Positions 43,981 through 52,676 of a stretch of 64,000 nucleotides of DNA are shown in pieces. The stretch comes from an uncultured Prevotella sp. (GTDB lineage Bacteria > Bacteroidota > Bacteroidia > Bacteroidales > Bacteroidaceae). Position numbers and translations under genes: made by a program. Each line of letters starts with the position of its first letter. The stretch's first letter is position 1. The stretch spans positions 1-64,000 of the forward strand of contig CAMHLV010000002.1 of NCBI GenBank assembly GCA_946186115.1. Direction: 5' to 3'. Below the pieces are notes generated by a model. That model was not told where the DNA came from. It did not search any database and saw only the letters and a program-made list of their open reading frames with translations.

Positions 43981-45624
43981 ATGAAACTGAAGAATAAAAT
44001 TATTCTGACCATGATGGCGGCAACAATGGCTGCCACTCAAACTGCTGTGGCTCAAAATCCTTATTTGCCCCTGTGGGAGCACATCCCAGACGGAGAGCCA
44101 TACGTGTTTGAAGACCCTGACCAGCCCGGCAAACAGCGCGTGTATATCTATGGCTCGCACGACGATCTGCTGACAATGTACTGCGGACGCGACCAGGTGG
44201 TGTGGTCGGCATCAGTTGACAGCCTCGACAACTGGCGCTACGATGGCATCATCCTTGTGGTTGACAAGAATGCCAAGGGTGAACCCTTCGACCCTGCAGG
44301 CACTGCCGATGTGCTGTTTGCCCCCGACGTGACATTAGTAACGGATAAGGACGGCAAAAAGACCTACTATCTGTTTCCTAACGACCAGACGGGATTCCGC
44401 AACTCGCTCATTGCCAAGAGCAACCGACCCAACGGGCCTTTCGAGGTGTGCAACTGGAATGCTGACGACCCAGGCAAGGTGAATGGCATCTATGGTTTCG
44501 ACCCTGCCGTGTTTGTAGATGACGACGGGCGAGCGTATGGCTACTGGGGATTCGGGCACTCGATGGCAGCAGAGATAGACCCCGCCACAATGTGTACTGT
44601 TAAACCTGGCACAGAGGTTGTAGATGGCATGGTATCAGGATACAAGGAGGACGGGGTGTTCCGATTCTTCGAGGCTTCCAGCATCCGCAAAATCAAGGAT
44701 AAATACGTATTTATCTATAGCCGCTTCACAGAGGAAGGCGAGTTCGGACTGCCCACGTCGAACTATACCCTTGCATACGCATATAGCGACAAGCCCTTAG
44801 GACCATGGACCTATGGCGGCACCATCATCGACGGACGTGCCCGCGAGATCGACGAGCAGGGCAAGGTCTTCGCCTCGGCTACTCCCGACGGCAATACGCA
44901 TGGAAGCATCTGCGAGGTCAATGGCCAGTGGTTTGTATTCTACCACCGCCAGACGGGAACTGACGAATATGCCCGCCAGGCTATGGTGGCTCCCATCGAC
45001 GTGAAGGTGGAAGAGGGTGCAGGAGGCAAGGTGGAGATAAGCGAGGGTGAATACAACTCGCAGGGCTTCGCGCTGAACGGACTCGACCCACTGAAGCGCT
45101 ACTCTGCAGGTATCGCCTGCTGGTACACCGGGCCTAAGCCTGCCATCCACGAATGGCCCAACAACACGTTCTATGGCTCGTATGTCGCTGCAAGCTATGG
45201 CGGAGAGAAAGGACAGACCAGGGAACAGGCACTGGCATCGACAGCCAAATACAGTGCTCCCTACGACCTGCGCTACAATGCCAACTCTGTGGTAAACAAT
45301 ACCAGCGGTTCTATTGTGGGATACAAATACTTTGATTTCAGCGCCACAAAGGGGCGCAAGGATATGAGCCTGAAACTGCGTCTTATTCCTGAGGGCATCG
45401 ATGGCACCATCACTATCATGGCAGACAGGCCATGGGCAAGTCAGGACGGAAAGATGCTAGGCAAGGTAATACTCACTGCCAACATGCCTGCAAAACCGAC
45501 TGAGGTGACTGTGGGGCTGCCCGCACTGGCAGAGTTTACAGGCAAGCACGCCATTTATCTGGTGTTCTCGTCGCCCACTGAGGGGCGCTCGATATGCACT
45601 CTTGAAGAGGTGGGATTTGAATAA
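43981..45624 (+). CDS. GH43 family glycoside hydrolase, exported
   Basis: This 547-residue protein is a predicted arabinan- or xylan-side-chain enzyme. The signal peptide covers about 1-24 (ILTMMAATMAATQTAVA). The five-bladed propeller shows the three acidic residues expected of GH43: the base in PYVFEDPDQP (about 41), the central Asp in GFDPAVFVDDDGRAYGYWG (about 175) and the acid in FFEASSIRK (about 225). The C-terminal 150 residues form a beta-sandwich resembling CBM6-like modules (YKYFDFSATKGRKDMSLKL). The specificity (arabinofuranosidase, xylosidase or galactosidase) is not decidable. A terminator follows immediately. Confidence 0.88.
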   Translation: MKLKNKIILTMMAATMAATQTAVAQNPYLPLWEHIPDGEPYVFEDPDQPGKQRVYIYGSHDDLLTMYCGRDQVVWSASVDSLDNWRYDGIILVVDKNAKGEPFDPAGTADVLFAPDVTLVTDKDGKKTYYLFPNDQTGFRNSLIAKSNRPNGPFEVCNWNADDPGKVNGIYGFDPAVFVDDDGRAYGYWGFGHSMAAEIDPATMCTVKPGTEVVDGMVSGYKEDGVFRFFEASSIRKIKDKYVFIYSRFTEEGEFGLPTSNYTLAYAYSDKPLGPWTYGGTIIDGRAREIDEQGKVFASATPDGNTHGSICEVNGQWFVFYHRQTGTDEYARQAMVAPIDVKVEEGAGGKVEISEGEYNSQGFALNGLDPLKRYSAGIACWYTGPKPAIHEWPNNTFYGSYVAASYGGEKGQTREQALASTAKYSAPYDLRYNANSVVNNTSGSIVGYKYFDFSATKGRKDMSLKLRLIPEGIDGTITIMADRPWASQDGKMLGKVILTANMPAKPTEVTVGLPALAEFTGKHAIYLVFSSPTEGRSICTLEEVGFE

Positions 45625-45651
45625 AGGGTGGTGGTTTTCACCACTCACCCT
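45625..45651 (+). terminator. Intrinsic terminator after the GH43 gene
   Basis: A 10-bp stem with one bulged T, formed by AGGGTGGTGG and CCACTCACCCT, is followed by CTCTTTTAAA. It sits one base after the GH43 stop and before the convergent typA end. Confidence 0.75.
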
Positions 45652-45686
45652 CTCTTTTAAATTTAAAACTATGAATACTAGAGTTT

Positions 45687-47501
45687 TCAACTCTTCATTT
45701 TCGAAATACTGCTTTTCTTGCGCTGGTCGTGGTCAAGGATAATCTTGCGCATGCGCATTGACTTAGGAGTGACCTCGACGAGTTCATCCTCCTTGATATA
45801 CTCCAGACACTCCTCAAGCGACATCACCACCTTGGGGATGATGCGGGCCTTCTCGTCAGTACCCGAGGCACGGACATTGGTGAGCTGCTTGGCCTTGCAG
45901 ACGTTGACCACAAGGTCGTTGTCGTGGACATGCTCGCCCACTACCTCGCCCATATATACATCCTCACCCGGGTCGATGAAGAACTTACCGCGATCCTGCA
46001 GCTTGTCGATGGCATAGGCAAAGGCGTTGCCAGTCTCCAAAGCTATCATCGAACCATTGACACGGCGCTCTATCTCGCCCTTGTAGGGCTGGTACTCCTT
46101 GAAGCGGTGAGCCATGATGGCCTCTCCCTGACTGGCTGTCAGCACATTGGTACGCAGACCAATAATTCCGCGCGAGGGAATGTCGAACTCAATATTGGTG
46201 CGCTCGCCCTGACTCTCCATAGAGGTCATCTCGCCCTTGCGGCGCGTCACCATGTCGATCATCTTTGAGGCAAACTCCTCGGGGACGTTGATGGTGAGTT
46301 CCTCGATAGGCTCGCACTTCTGGCCATCAATCTCCTTGTAGATGACCTGTGGCTGACCCACCTGCAACTCGTAGCCCTCGCGGCGCATGGTCTCGATAAG
46401 CACGCTGAGGTGCAGCACGCCACGTCCTGACACTATCCACTTGTCGGTATAGTCTTCGAAAGGCTCCACGCGCAGGGCAAGGTTCTTCTCAAGTTCCTTC
46501 TCCAGACGATCGTTGATGTGGCGCGAGGTGACAAACTTACCCTCCTTGCCAAAGAACGGCGAGTCGTTGATGGTGAAAAGCATCGACATGGTAGGCTCGT
46601 CGATGGCGATGGGAGGCAGAGGCTCGGGATTCTCGATATCGCAGATGGTGTCGCCAATCTCGAATTTCTCCAGTCCGATGACAGCACAGATGTCACCACA
46701 GTCAACCTGATCGGTGCGCTGGTGTCCCATGCCATCGAAGGTGTGAAGTTCCTTGATCTTAGTCTTCTCCAAAGAGCCGTCGCGATGGGCGATGGTGACC
46801 TGCTGTCCGTCCTTCAGCTGTCCGCGATGTACGCGACCCACAGCAATACGACCAGTGTAGCTGCTATAGTCGAGCGAAGTGATGAGCATCTGTGGTGTGC
46901 CATCTATCTGCTGCGGGGCAGGAATCACCTCGACAATCTTGTCTAACAGATATGTGATGTCGCCAGTGGGCTTGTTGTAGTCCTCACCCATCCAGCCGTT
47001 CTTGGCAGAGCCATATACCACGGGGAAGTCGAGCTGGTCTTCAGTGGCGTTGAGCGAGAACATCAGGTCGAACACCATCTCATAGACCTCCTCAGGACGG
47101 CAATTGGGCTTGTCAACCTTGTTGACCACCACGATGGGCTTCAGTCCAATCTGCAAAGCCTTCTGGAGAACAAAGCGCGTCTGGGGCATGGGGCCCTCGA
47201 AGGCATCCACCAGCAGCAGACATCCGTCTGCCATGTTGAGCACACGCTCCACCTCGCCTCCGAAATCGGAGTGTCCCGGGGTGTCGATAATATTTATTTT
47301 CACTCCTTTCCAGTTGATACTGACATTCTTAGAAAGAATCGTGATGCCGCGCTCGCGCTCCAGATCATTGGCATCCAACACCTGGCTCGACAGGTTCTGT
47401 CCCTCACGGAACAGGTTTCCCGCCAGCATCATCTTGTCCACGAGCGTAGTCTTGCCGTGGTCCACATGCGCAATAATTGCAATGTTTCTGATATCCTGCA
47501 T
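45687..47501 (-). CDS. typA: Ribosome-binding GTPase TypA/BipA
   Basis: This translational GTPase is related to EF-G and acts in 50S assembly and stress adaptation. The start at 47501 (MQDIRNIAIIAHVDHGKTT) gives 604 residues; the upstream ATG at 47528 lies nearly on the promoter. The G domain shows AHVDHGKTTL, RERGITI, DTPGHSDF and NKVDKP. Domain II starts near 200, and the TypA-specific C-terminal domain includes GQPQVIYKEIDGQK and GEDVYMGEVVGEHVHDNDL. It is divergent from rpsO, with mirrored promoter boxes between them. Confidence 0.96.
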   Translation of the reverse strand: MQDIRNIAIIAHVDHGKTTLVDKMMLAGNLFREGQNLSSQVLDANDLERERGITILSKNVSINWKGVKINIIDTPGHSDFGGEVERVLNMADGCLLLVDAFEGPMPQTRFVLQKALQIGLKPIVVVNKVDKPNCRPEEVYEMVFDLMFSLNATEDQLDFPVVYGSAKNGWMGEDYNKPTGDITYLLDKIVEVIPAPQQIDGTPQMLITSLDYSSYTGRIAVGRVHRGQLKDGQQVTIAHRDGSLEKTKIKELHTFDGMGHQRTDQVDCGDICAVIGLEKFEIGDTICDIENPEPLPPIAIDEPTMSMLFTINDSPFFGKEGKFVTSRHINDRLEKELEKNLALRVEPFEDYTDKWIVSGRGVLHLSVLIETMRREGYELQVGQPQVIYKEIDGQKCEPIEELTINVPEEFASKMIDMVTRRKGEMTSMESQGERTNIEFDIPSRGIIGLRTNVLTASQGEAIMAHRFKEYQPYKGEIERRVNGSMIALETGNAFAYAIDKLQDRGKFFIDPGEDVYMGEVVGEHVHDNDLVVNVCKAKQLTNVRASGTDEKARIIPKVVMSLEECLEYIKEDELVEVTPKSMRMRKIILDHDQRKKSSISKMKS

Positions 47502-47524
47502 AAAAAATCTACGTAAAATCGGGT

Positions 47525-47533
47525 GCAAAGGTA
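47525..47533 (-). promoter_or_regulatory. -7 box for typA
   Basis: The minus strand reads TACCTTTGC, an exact match, 23 bases above the typA ATG. It forms a perfect 12-base inverted repeat (47524-47535 with 47574-47585) with the rpsO -7 box. Confidence 0.6.
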
Positions 47534-47551
47534 CAACTTTTTTGCGAAATA

Positions 47552-47584
47552 TTTGTGAGTTTTGCCAAAAATGTGTACCTTTGC
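47552..47584 (+). promoter_or_regulatory. Promoter of rpsO
   Basis: TTTG (47552-47555), exactly 20 bases, then TACCTTTGC (47576-47584): both Bacteroidota elements are perfect. Transcription should start near 47590, leaving a leader of about 105 bases. Confidence 0.85.
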
Positions 47585-47590
47585 AGCCGC

Positions 47591-47694
47591 ATTTCGGAAA
47601 ATCCGAAGCATTTGACGACGTAAACCGCCCGTGATTAGGCTGGCTGAGGCGTCGGAAAGATGTTATTGCAAATCATTTATAATCACAAACAACA
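47591..47694 (+). ncRNA. Structured rpsO leader, possible S15 autoregulatory region
   Basis: The leader starts with a hairpin, TTCGGA (47593-47598) with TCCGAA (47602-47607). A G/C-rich section (47614-47656) that can fold further follows, then an AT-rich run to the ATG. S15 represses its own mRNA through leader structures in several phyla. No known S15 element is recognised here, so the role is inference. Confidence 0.4.
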
Positions 47695-47964
47695 ATGTAT
47701 TTAGATTCAGCTAAGAAGACTGAGATCTTCAGCCAGTACGGCAAATCAGCTACTGACACAGGTTCTGTTGAGAGCCAGGTAGCCCTGTTCACCTTCCGCA
47801 TCAAGCACCTCACTGAGCACCTTAAGGAGAACCACAAGGACTTCGGTACAGCACGTGCTCTGACAAAGATGGTAGGTCGCCGTCGTAAGCTCCTGAAGTA
47901 TCTCTACAACAAGGACATCAATCGCTATCGTGAACTCATCAAGGCTCTTGGCCTGCGTAAGTAA
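47695..47964 (+). CDS. rpsO: 30S ribosomal protein S15
   Basis: S15 is a primary-binding protein of the small subunit that contacts 16S rRNA and the intersubunit bridge. The 89 residues match the standard length. Family sequence is visible in GSVESQVALFTFRIKHLTEHL, the RNA-binding HKDFGTARALTKMVGRRRKLL, and the closing YLYNKDINRYRELIKALGLRK. It is a single gene with its own promoter, long leader and terminator. pnp is not adjacent, unlike in proteobacteria. Confidence 0.97.
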   Translation: MYLDSAKKTEIFSQYGKSATDTGSVESQVALFTFRIKHLTEHLKENHKDFGTARALTKMVGRRRKLLKYLYNKDINRYRELIKALGLRK

Positions 47965-47990
47965 GAAGGCGCGAATAGCACAACAACAAA

Positions 47991-48018
47991 TAAAGGTATG
48001 CTGAACGGCATACCTTTA
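47991..48018 (+). terminator. Intrinsic terminator after rpsO
   Basis: TAAAGGTATGC (47991-48001) pairs perfectly with GCATACCTTTA (48008-48018) around TGAACG, followed by TTATTTTCT. It could also serve the convergent gene ending at 48068. Confidence 0.88.
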
Positions 48019-48067
48019 TTATTTTCTATTCCTTCCTCTCAATCAGTCGGCAGGCTCCATGAGGCAA

Positions 48068-48733
48068 CTACTCTCCATAATGGAATGGCTGCACACTGGT
48101 TTTATCTTCCAATAGTTTATCTATGTCTTCCTCTGAGTCATCATCAGGGGTGGCTTCAGGGTCGGCATCCAACTCAACCTCTGTGTTCATTTCAGCACTG
48201 TTGTCGTCTGCAGGACCACTCTTGTGGATAAGCTGCTCGCCATATTCACCACGCACAGTACCTGTGTTGAGTAGCATATCAGTGTATTTCACTGTGGGGA
48301 TGACGATGCCAAAGATACCTATACCCACACGCACTCCTTCTGGATGGACATTGTTGTGGATGTAGGCTGTCTTATAGCCAGGATGAGAATAAATTCTCAG
48401 GGTATTGTACTTGCGGAAGACTGCCCACTGCTCAGCATCCACCTCAGCAGAGTCGGCATGGGTCAGAATGCGCCCGATGTTACCTACATAATCGTCGATG
48501 ATATCACTCTGGATGTTGTCGCTGGCCAGCAGGCACTCGCGGATATTGTCTTCTGTCTGCCATATCATCTTACTGTCAGAGGGGCGCAAGATGAGGGCCA
48601 CCAGAAATACACAGAACAGAATGACTGCCAGGATGGCTAACCTGCCCAGACAACTGTGGCTGAACTCCTCGAAGGCTGTCTGCTTGTGATATGTTGTCTG
48701 CTTGTTATAGGCTTTCTTATCGTATTGTAACAT
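48068..48733 (-). CDS. Uncharacterised single-pass membrane protein
   Basis: I do not recognise this family. The 221-residue protein has a charged Tyr/Lys/Gln-rich cytoplasmic N-terminus (about 1-30), one strong membrane helix (LAILAVILFCVFLVALIL, about 32-49) and a globular outer part (about 55-165) with IWQTEDNIRECLLASDN and VGIGIFGIVIPTVKYTD. The tail is very acidic (DADPEATPDDDSEEDID, about 190-206). DUF4230-like proteins have a similar membrane-plus-globular layout, so that is one possibility. It is the last gene of the DUF1599-tpiA-folE run, 30 bases after folE. Confidence 0.65.
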   Translation of the reverse strand: MLQYDKKAYNKQTTYHKQTAFEEFSHSCLGRLAILAVILFCVFLVALILRPSDSKMIWQTEDNIRECLLASDNIQSDIIDDYVGNIGRILTHADSAEVDAEQWAVFRKYNTLRIYSHPGYKTAYIHNNVHPEGVRVGIGIFGIVIPTVKYTDMLLNTGTVRGEYGEQLIHKSGPADDNSAEMNTEVELDADPEATPDDDSEEDIDKLLEDKTSVQPFHYGE

Positions 48734-48763
48734 AGTATTTGAGTCAGGTTGGTTTCAAGGTTG

Positions 48764-49360
48764 TCAGAGGTTACTGCGGTCGTTGTGTAGGAGATTCATA
48801 AACTCCTGTCGGGTCTTGGCCTGATTGAAGGCTCCACTGAAGTCGCTGGTAGTAGTGATGCTGTTCTGTTTCTCCACACCTCGCATCTGCATGCACATGT
48901 GGCGAGCCTCTATCACCACCATTACGCCAAGGGGCTTGAGTGTCTGCTCGATGCACTCCTTGATTTGCAGCGTCAGGCGCTCCTGCACCTGCAGACGATG
49001 GCTATAGATATCTACCACGCGGGCTATCTTTGACAGGCCTGTGATGTATCCGTTGGGGATATATGCCACGTGAGCCTTGCCATAGAAGGGCAGCATGTGA
49101 TGCTCGCAGAGCGAGAAGAAGTCGATATCCTTGACGATTACCATCTGACTATAGTCCTCACGGAACAAGGCGTCAGTGAGCACCTTGTGGGCATCCATCT
49201 CATATCCGCGGGTGAGCACCTGCATAGCTTTTGCTACGCGCATCGGTGTCTTCAGCAGACCTTCGCGTGTGGGGTCTTCGCCCAACAGCTGAAGGATGTG
49301 GTGATAGTGGGAAGCAAGTTCGTCGAGGCCCTCGCGGAATATTTCGTTCTCCGGGTACAT
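48764..49360 (-). CDS. folE: GTP cyclohydrolase I
   Basis: FolE makes 7,8-dihydroneopterin triphosphate from GTP, the first step of folate synthesis. The 198 residues have the zinc ligands Cys85 and His88 in CEHHMLPF, plus a third Cys in [29 protein letters not shown] near 28-45 and [21 protein letters not shown] are hallmark blocks. It lies between the SPOR protein gene (45 bases) and the uncharacterised membrane protein. The later pathway gene folB is at 23.7-24.1 kb. Confidence 0.96.
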   Translation of the reverse strand: MYPENEIFREGLDELASHYHHILQLLGEDPTREGLLKTPMRVAKAMQVLTRGYEMDAHKVLTDALFREDYSQMVIVKDIDFFSLCEHHMLPFYGKAHVAYIPNGYITGLSKIARVVDIYSHRLQVQERLTLQIKECIEQTLKPLGVMVVIEARHMCMQMRGVEKQNSITTTSDFSGAFNQAKTRQEFMNLLHNDRSNL

Positions 49361-49405
49361 TTTTAAATTAGAAATTAAAATTAAAAATTTGAGAATTATG
49401 CATCA

Positions 49406-50026
49406 TTAATATTGCACTGTTATCTTACCCTTTACTATGGTGGCCTGCGAGAAGCCCATCTTGCGCAGGCTGATAAGCATCTGGTGTGCCTCTTCGTAGG
49501 TGCGGTAGTTGCCTACACGACAAATCCATCGGGGAGAGTAGAAATGCACATAGACAGGAGTGTCGGGGAAGCTGGCCTTGATGCTATTTCCCGTCTGCTC
49601 TGCCTGCTGTCTGTCTTTGCGTGAATTACCACCAGCAAAGGCCTGCACGCGGTAGCCGTTAACCTTGTAGGCATTGCGCATAATCTTTTTCGTAAGATCC
49701 ACGGGGGCAGGTTCCTTGTTCTCGTCATCGCCAGCAGTGGAGTGAGGCGTGGCAGTGGTCTTACTGCTTGCCGAGGGCGACGCTGCAGAGGTTGACGGCA
49801 CTGGGGCTGGAGCTGACGGGCTGGCTGACGGACCAAGAGGAGCCGAGTTGACCAGTTCGTCGATAGAGTCAGACTGATGTATTGTCAGTGCGGCATTACC
49901 ACTCTTCTGCTGCTGGATACGCTGGGTGAAGGTCTGCGCAGAGACAGTGAAAGGTAAAAAAGTAAAAAGGTAAAAAGGTAAAACCACCAACACCTTTTTT
50001 ATAATCCGATATTGTTTTGTATTCAT
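49406..50026 (-). CDS. SPOR domain protein, exported
   Basis: This 206-residue protein is predicted to bind denuded septal peptidoglycan. The signal peptide ends near residue 30 (VLVVLPFYLFTFLPFTVSA), and its hydrophobic core is coded by a GTAAAAAG-type tract at 49947-49983. The middle (about 62-95) is a Ser/Pro/Ala-rich linker (GPSASPSAPAPVPSTSAA). The C-terminal SPOR domain is about 118-206 (YKVNGYRVQAFAGGNSRKD, then RICRVGNYRTYEEAHQM). It lies between tpiA and folE in a run that is conserved in Bacteroidales as I recall. Confidence 0.88.
   Translation of the reverse strand: MNTKQYRIIKKVLVVLPFYLFTFLPFTVSAQTFTQRIQQQKSGNAALTIHQSDSIDELVNSAPLGPSASPSAPAPVPSTSAASPSASSKTTATPHSTAGDDENKEPAPVDLTKKIMRNAYKVNGYRVQAFAGGNSRKDRQQAEQTGNSIKASFPDTPVYVHFYSPRWICRVGNYRTYEEAHQMLISLRKMGFSQATIVKGKITVQY
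49947..49983. repeat. GTAAAAAG tract coding a signal-peptide core
   Basis: Plus-strand units GTAAAAA/GGTAAAAA repeat four to five times. Read on the minus strand they give FYLFTFLPF. The same tract type codes the M16 signal peptide at 15210-15252. Confidence 0.75.
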
Positions 50027-50080
50027 AAGCTTTACTATTTCTACTCTTTTACTCTTTTACCTATTTATATATATAGTATA

Positions 50081-50839
50081 TTACTTCCAGGCGTCGATGA
50101 TACCCTTGAAGTCAGCGCACTTGAGCGATGCACCACCAATGAGGCCACCGTCAATGTCGGGCTTAGCAAACAGTTCGGGGGCGTTAGAAGCCTTGCAAGA
50201 GCCACCATACAGGATGCTGGTGTCCTCGGCTACTGCCTGACCATACTTCTCAGCGACGATGCTGCGGATGTAGGCGTGAATCTCTTCTGCCTGTTCAGCG
50301 GTAGCTGTCTTACCAGTACCGATGGCCCAGATGGGCTCGTAGGCGATAACGATGTTGCGGAACTCCTCTTCGCTGAGGTTGAATACAGAACCTTCGAGTT
50401 CTGCTTTTACTACCTCGTTCTGCTTGTTGGCCTCGCGCTCTGCCAGGGTCTCACCAATGCAGAAGATAACCTTCAGGCCGTTCTTCAGGGCGAGAAGCAC
50501 CTTCTCCTTCAGAATCTCGGGAGTCTCCTTGTAGTATTCGCGACGCTCACTATGACCCAATATTACGTATTGGGCACCAGTTGACTTCACCATCTCGGCG
50601 CTAACCTCACCAGTGAAGGCACCCTTCTCCTTGTCAGCACAGTTCTCAGCACCCAGTCCGATAGTGTTCTGGTCGATTACGCCTGCTACAGAAGCGAGGT
50701 GGATAAACGGTGTGCAGATTACTACACCACAGTTGGGTTTGTCAGCAGCGAGTGCTTCGTTAAGTTCCTTGGCCAGGGCGATGCCCTCTTGCAGGTTCAG
50801 GTTCATCTTCCAGTTGCCTGCTACGATTTTCTTTCTCAT
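50081..50839 (-). CDS. tpiA: Triosephosphate isomerase
   Basis: This glycolytic enzyme interconverts dihydroxyacetone phosphate and glyceraldehyde 3-phosphate. The 252 residues match the family. Catalytic blocks are GNWKMN (Lys12 region), ILGHSERR (electrophilic His) and [18 protein letters not shown] (base Glu and the flexible lid loop), with the phosphate site [14 protein letters not shown]. It lies between the BT_3928-like gene (36 bases) and the SPOR gene (54 bases) on the minus strand. Confidence 0.97.
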   Translation of the reverse strand: MRKKIVAGNWKMNLNLQEGIALAKELNEALAADKPNCGVVICTPFIHLASVAGVIDQNTIGLGAENCADKEKGAFTGEVSAEMVKSTGAQYVILGHSERREYYKETPEILKEKVLLALKNGLKVIFCIGETLAEREANKQNEVVKAELEGSVFNLSEEEFRNIVIAYEPIWAIGTGKTATAEQAEEIHAYIRSIVAEKYGQAVAEDTSILYGGSCKASNAPELFAKPDIDGGLIGGASLKCADFKGIIDAWK

Positions 50840-50875
50840 GTTTGTTATTACTTTTAATAATGAATGTAATGAAAG

Positions 50876-52093
50876 TTATGTTTCGTTCACGTTTTCGTTC
50901 TCGTCTTTCGTTATTTGTGTTTCGCCTTCGTCTTTGGCCTTCGTCTTATGTCTCCTCCTCATCCAGTGTGTCCAGCTCCACAGGCGGTCGGCAATGGTGA
51001 GAACCAACAGCGGCAGCACATACCAGAGGACTATGACCAGTATCTTCTGCGGGATGGAGTCGATGGGCATCTTTCCTATCTTGAGATTCTCCAGGCGATC
51101 GCTGAGAGCATACTCGTCGGGCATCCTGTTGTGGCTCCACTTGCGTATGATGACACCATCTTTCAGCAACAGCAGCCCGGGATTGCTGCGGATGACTGTC
51201 TTCAGCACGATGTCGTCGGTCTGGCAGAAGGGATATTCTGCTCCTGTGGTCTCCCGCCAGTTGCTGATGGCCTGCTCTCCGCTGGCTGTCAGACAGTAGA
51301 ACGGATATCCGTTGTCCTCAGCATACTCATACATCTGGTTGAGCAGGTCGAGCTGGCTGTCGTCTGCAGTCTCCAGATGTGGCGAGACAAGCAGCAGCAC
51401 GTAGCCTGGATTGTTGAGCAGCTCCTCAGTGATGTCTTCTCCATCGTCCATGCGCTCCATGAAGAGGTCGGCATAGGGAAGGTCGGCACCTTCCATCGTG
51501 CGCTGCCAGCCCTGTCGGAGGTTGGTGCCCACATGGTAGGGACGGAAGTCGAAGTATGGCAGGTCGTAGAGCGACCACCCTGACACCACGAGTATGAACA
51601 CCATCGTGTAGTTGATGACTATCCACTGGCTGGCCTGCGATATGAAGCGCACCATATGGAGGGCTCCGCGCCACACTATGACAGAGAGCAACAGCAGAAC
51701 AATGTTCTTGCCAAAGGTCTGCCAGTTGGTGAGCACTATGGCATCGCCAAAACAGCCACAGTCGCTGACGGGATTGGCCACTGCCAACCACAGCGTAATC
51801 ACTGTCATCACTGCCATCGTCAGCAGAGTGAGAAGCGACGTCAGGCGACGCTGGATGGCAAACAGCAGACACACGCCCAACACAAACTCGAAGCCCGACA
51901 GCAGGATGGATGTTCCCAACGTCACGAAGTCTGGGACGTACTTGCCCAGTTCAAGAGCTGTCAGGTAGTCGGTTATCTTGTATTGTGTCCCCAGCGGGTC
52001 AACGGCTTTGACGAATCCTGAGAATATCAGGGTTACCGCCAGTACGACGCGCGCTATATTTACAACGACTTTCTTCAATATATTACTCTTCAA
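50876..52093 (-). CDS. BT_3928-like membrane protein, DoxX-like front with a thioredoxin-like region
   Basis: This conserved Bacteroidota protein has about 405 residues. Residues 5-130 resemble the DoxX/MauE membrane fold (VVLAVTLIFSGFVKAVDPLG). A soluble part (about 190-330) follows, with PGYVLLLVSPHLETADD and IRSNPGLLLLKDGVIIRKWSH, resembling a thioredoxin-like fold without a CxxC. A last membrane helix (ILVIVLWYVLPLLVLTIADRL) comes before the tail. The best start is the TTG at 52093, which overlaps the DUF1599 stop (TTGA), or the TTG at 52078; the longer frame from 52276 reads another gene out of frame. The tail (DENENVNET) is coded by a CGTT-type tract. Confidence 0.8.
   Translation of the reverse strand: MKSNILKKVVVNIARVVLAVTLIFSGFVKAVDPLGTQYKITDYLTALELGKYVPDFVTLGTSILLSGFEFVLGVCLLFAIQRRLTSLLTLLTMAVMTVITLWLAVANPVSDCGCFGDAIVLTNWQTFGKNIVLLLLSVIVWRGALHMVRFISQASQWIVINYTMVFILVVSGWSLYDLPYFDFRPYHVGTNLRQGWQRTMEGADLPYADLFMERMDDGEDITEELLNNPGYVLLLVSPHLETADDSQLDLLNQMYEYAEDNGYPFYCLTASGEQAISNWRETTGAEYPFCQTDDIVLKTVIRSNPGLLLLKDGVIIRKWSHNRMPDEYALSDRLENLKIGKMPIDSIPQKILVIVLWYVLPLLVLTIADRLWSWTHWMRRRHKTKAKDEGETQITKDENENVNET
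50880..50948. repeat. CGTTTTCG/CGTCTTCG tract forming the tail of the BT_3928-like gene
   Basis: Degenerate CGTT and CGTCTT units run from the stop codon about 70 bases into the gene and give a charged C-terminus. The type is the same as at 10216-10300 and inside fkp. Confidence 0.7.
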
Positions 52094-52653
52094 ATGGCAA
52101 TTTCTTGCTCTTTCAGTTTTATGGCTCCAAAGACAGCATAGTTGATGATGTCCATATAATTGGCATCTATGCCCTCGCTCACCAGAGTGTCGCCACCCAG
52201 GTTCTCTATCTCCTTGATGCGCTCTATCTTGGTCAGGATGAAGTCGGTGTAAGAACTGACACGCATTCCGCGCCATGCCTCATCGTAGTCATGATTCTTG
52301 CGCTTCATCAGTTCAAGAGCCTCTGTGGCATAGCGGTCGTAGAGAGCCATGGCCTCATCATTGCTGATATCGACAGTATCTGAGAAGCCATTGTAGATCT
52401 GAATAAGTCCTACGATACCGTAGTTGATGAGTGCTATGAATTCTGGACGGATACCTTCGCCAACAAGCGACTCCTTCTTTATCTCCAGCGAGCGTATGCG
52501 CTTGGCCTTGATAAAAAGCTGGTCTGTTAGCGACTGTGGGCGCAGGATGCGCCAAGAGGCTCCATAGTCGTGGAGTTTCTTCTCGAACAGAGTGCGGCAT
52601 TCTGCTATGGTCTGCTCAAACTGTTCGTTGGTTTTTGCTTCGTAAGTAGCCAT
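52090..52653 (-). CDS. DUF1599 family protein, two tandem units
   Basis: This is a 187-residue cytoplasmic protein. It holds two similar halves: HDYGASWRILRPQSLTDQLF and LVGEGIRPEFIALINYGIVG, then HDYDEAWRGMRVSSYTDFIL and LVSEGIDANYMDIINYAVFG. Both carry the His-Asp-Tyr and Ile-Asn-Tyr signatures. DUF1599 is linked to nucleotide modification or nucleotide-pool enzymes by name only; I know of no proven activity. The start at 52653 (MATYEAKTNEQF) is eight bases below a -7 box, and the longer frame to 52719 would translate a GTGAAAA repeat above the promoter. It heads the tpiA-folE run. Confidence 0.87.
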   Translation of the reverse strand: MATYEAKTNEQFEQTIAECRTLFEKKLHDYGASWRILRPQSLTDQLFIKAKRIRSLEIKKESLVGEGIRPEFIALINYGIVGLIQIYNGFSDTVDISNDEAMALYDRYATEALELMKRKNHDYDEAWRGMRVSSYTDFILTKIERIKEIENLGGDTLVSEGIDANYMDIINYAVFGAIKLKEQEIAI

Positions 52654-52661
52654 AATCGACT

Positions 52662-52670
52662 GCAAAGGTA
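52662..52670 (-). promoter_or_regulatory. -7 box for the DUF1599-tpiA-folE run
   Basis: The minus strand reads TACCTTTGC, an exact match, eight bases before the DUF1599 ATG. The message would have almost no leader. The -33 region falls in a GTGAAAA tract (52677-52709). Confidence 0.6.
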
Positions 52671-52676
52671 CGAAAT

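Noticed and set aside
52094..52276. Longer N-terminus for the BT_3928-like gene
   Set aside because: It reads the end of the DUF1599 gene in another frame and gives a Cys/His/Arg-rich sequence with no resemblance to the family.
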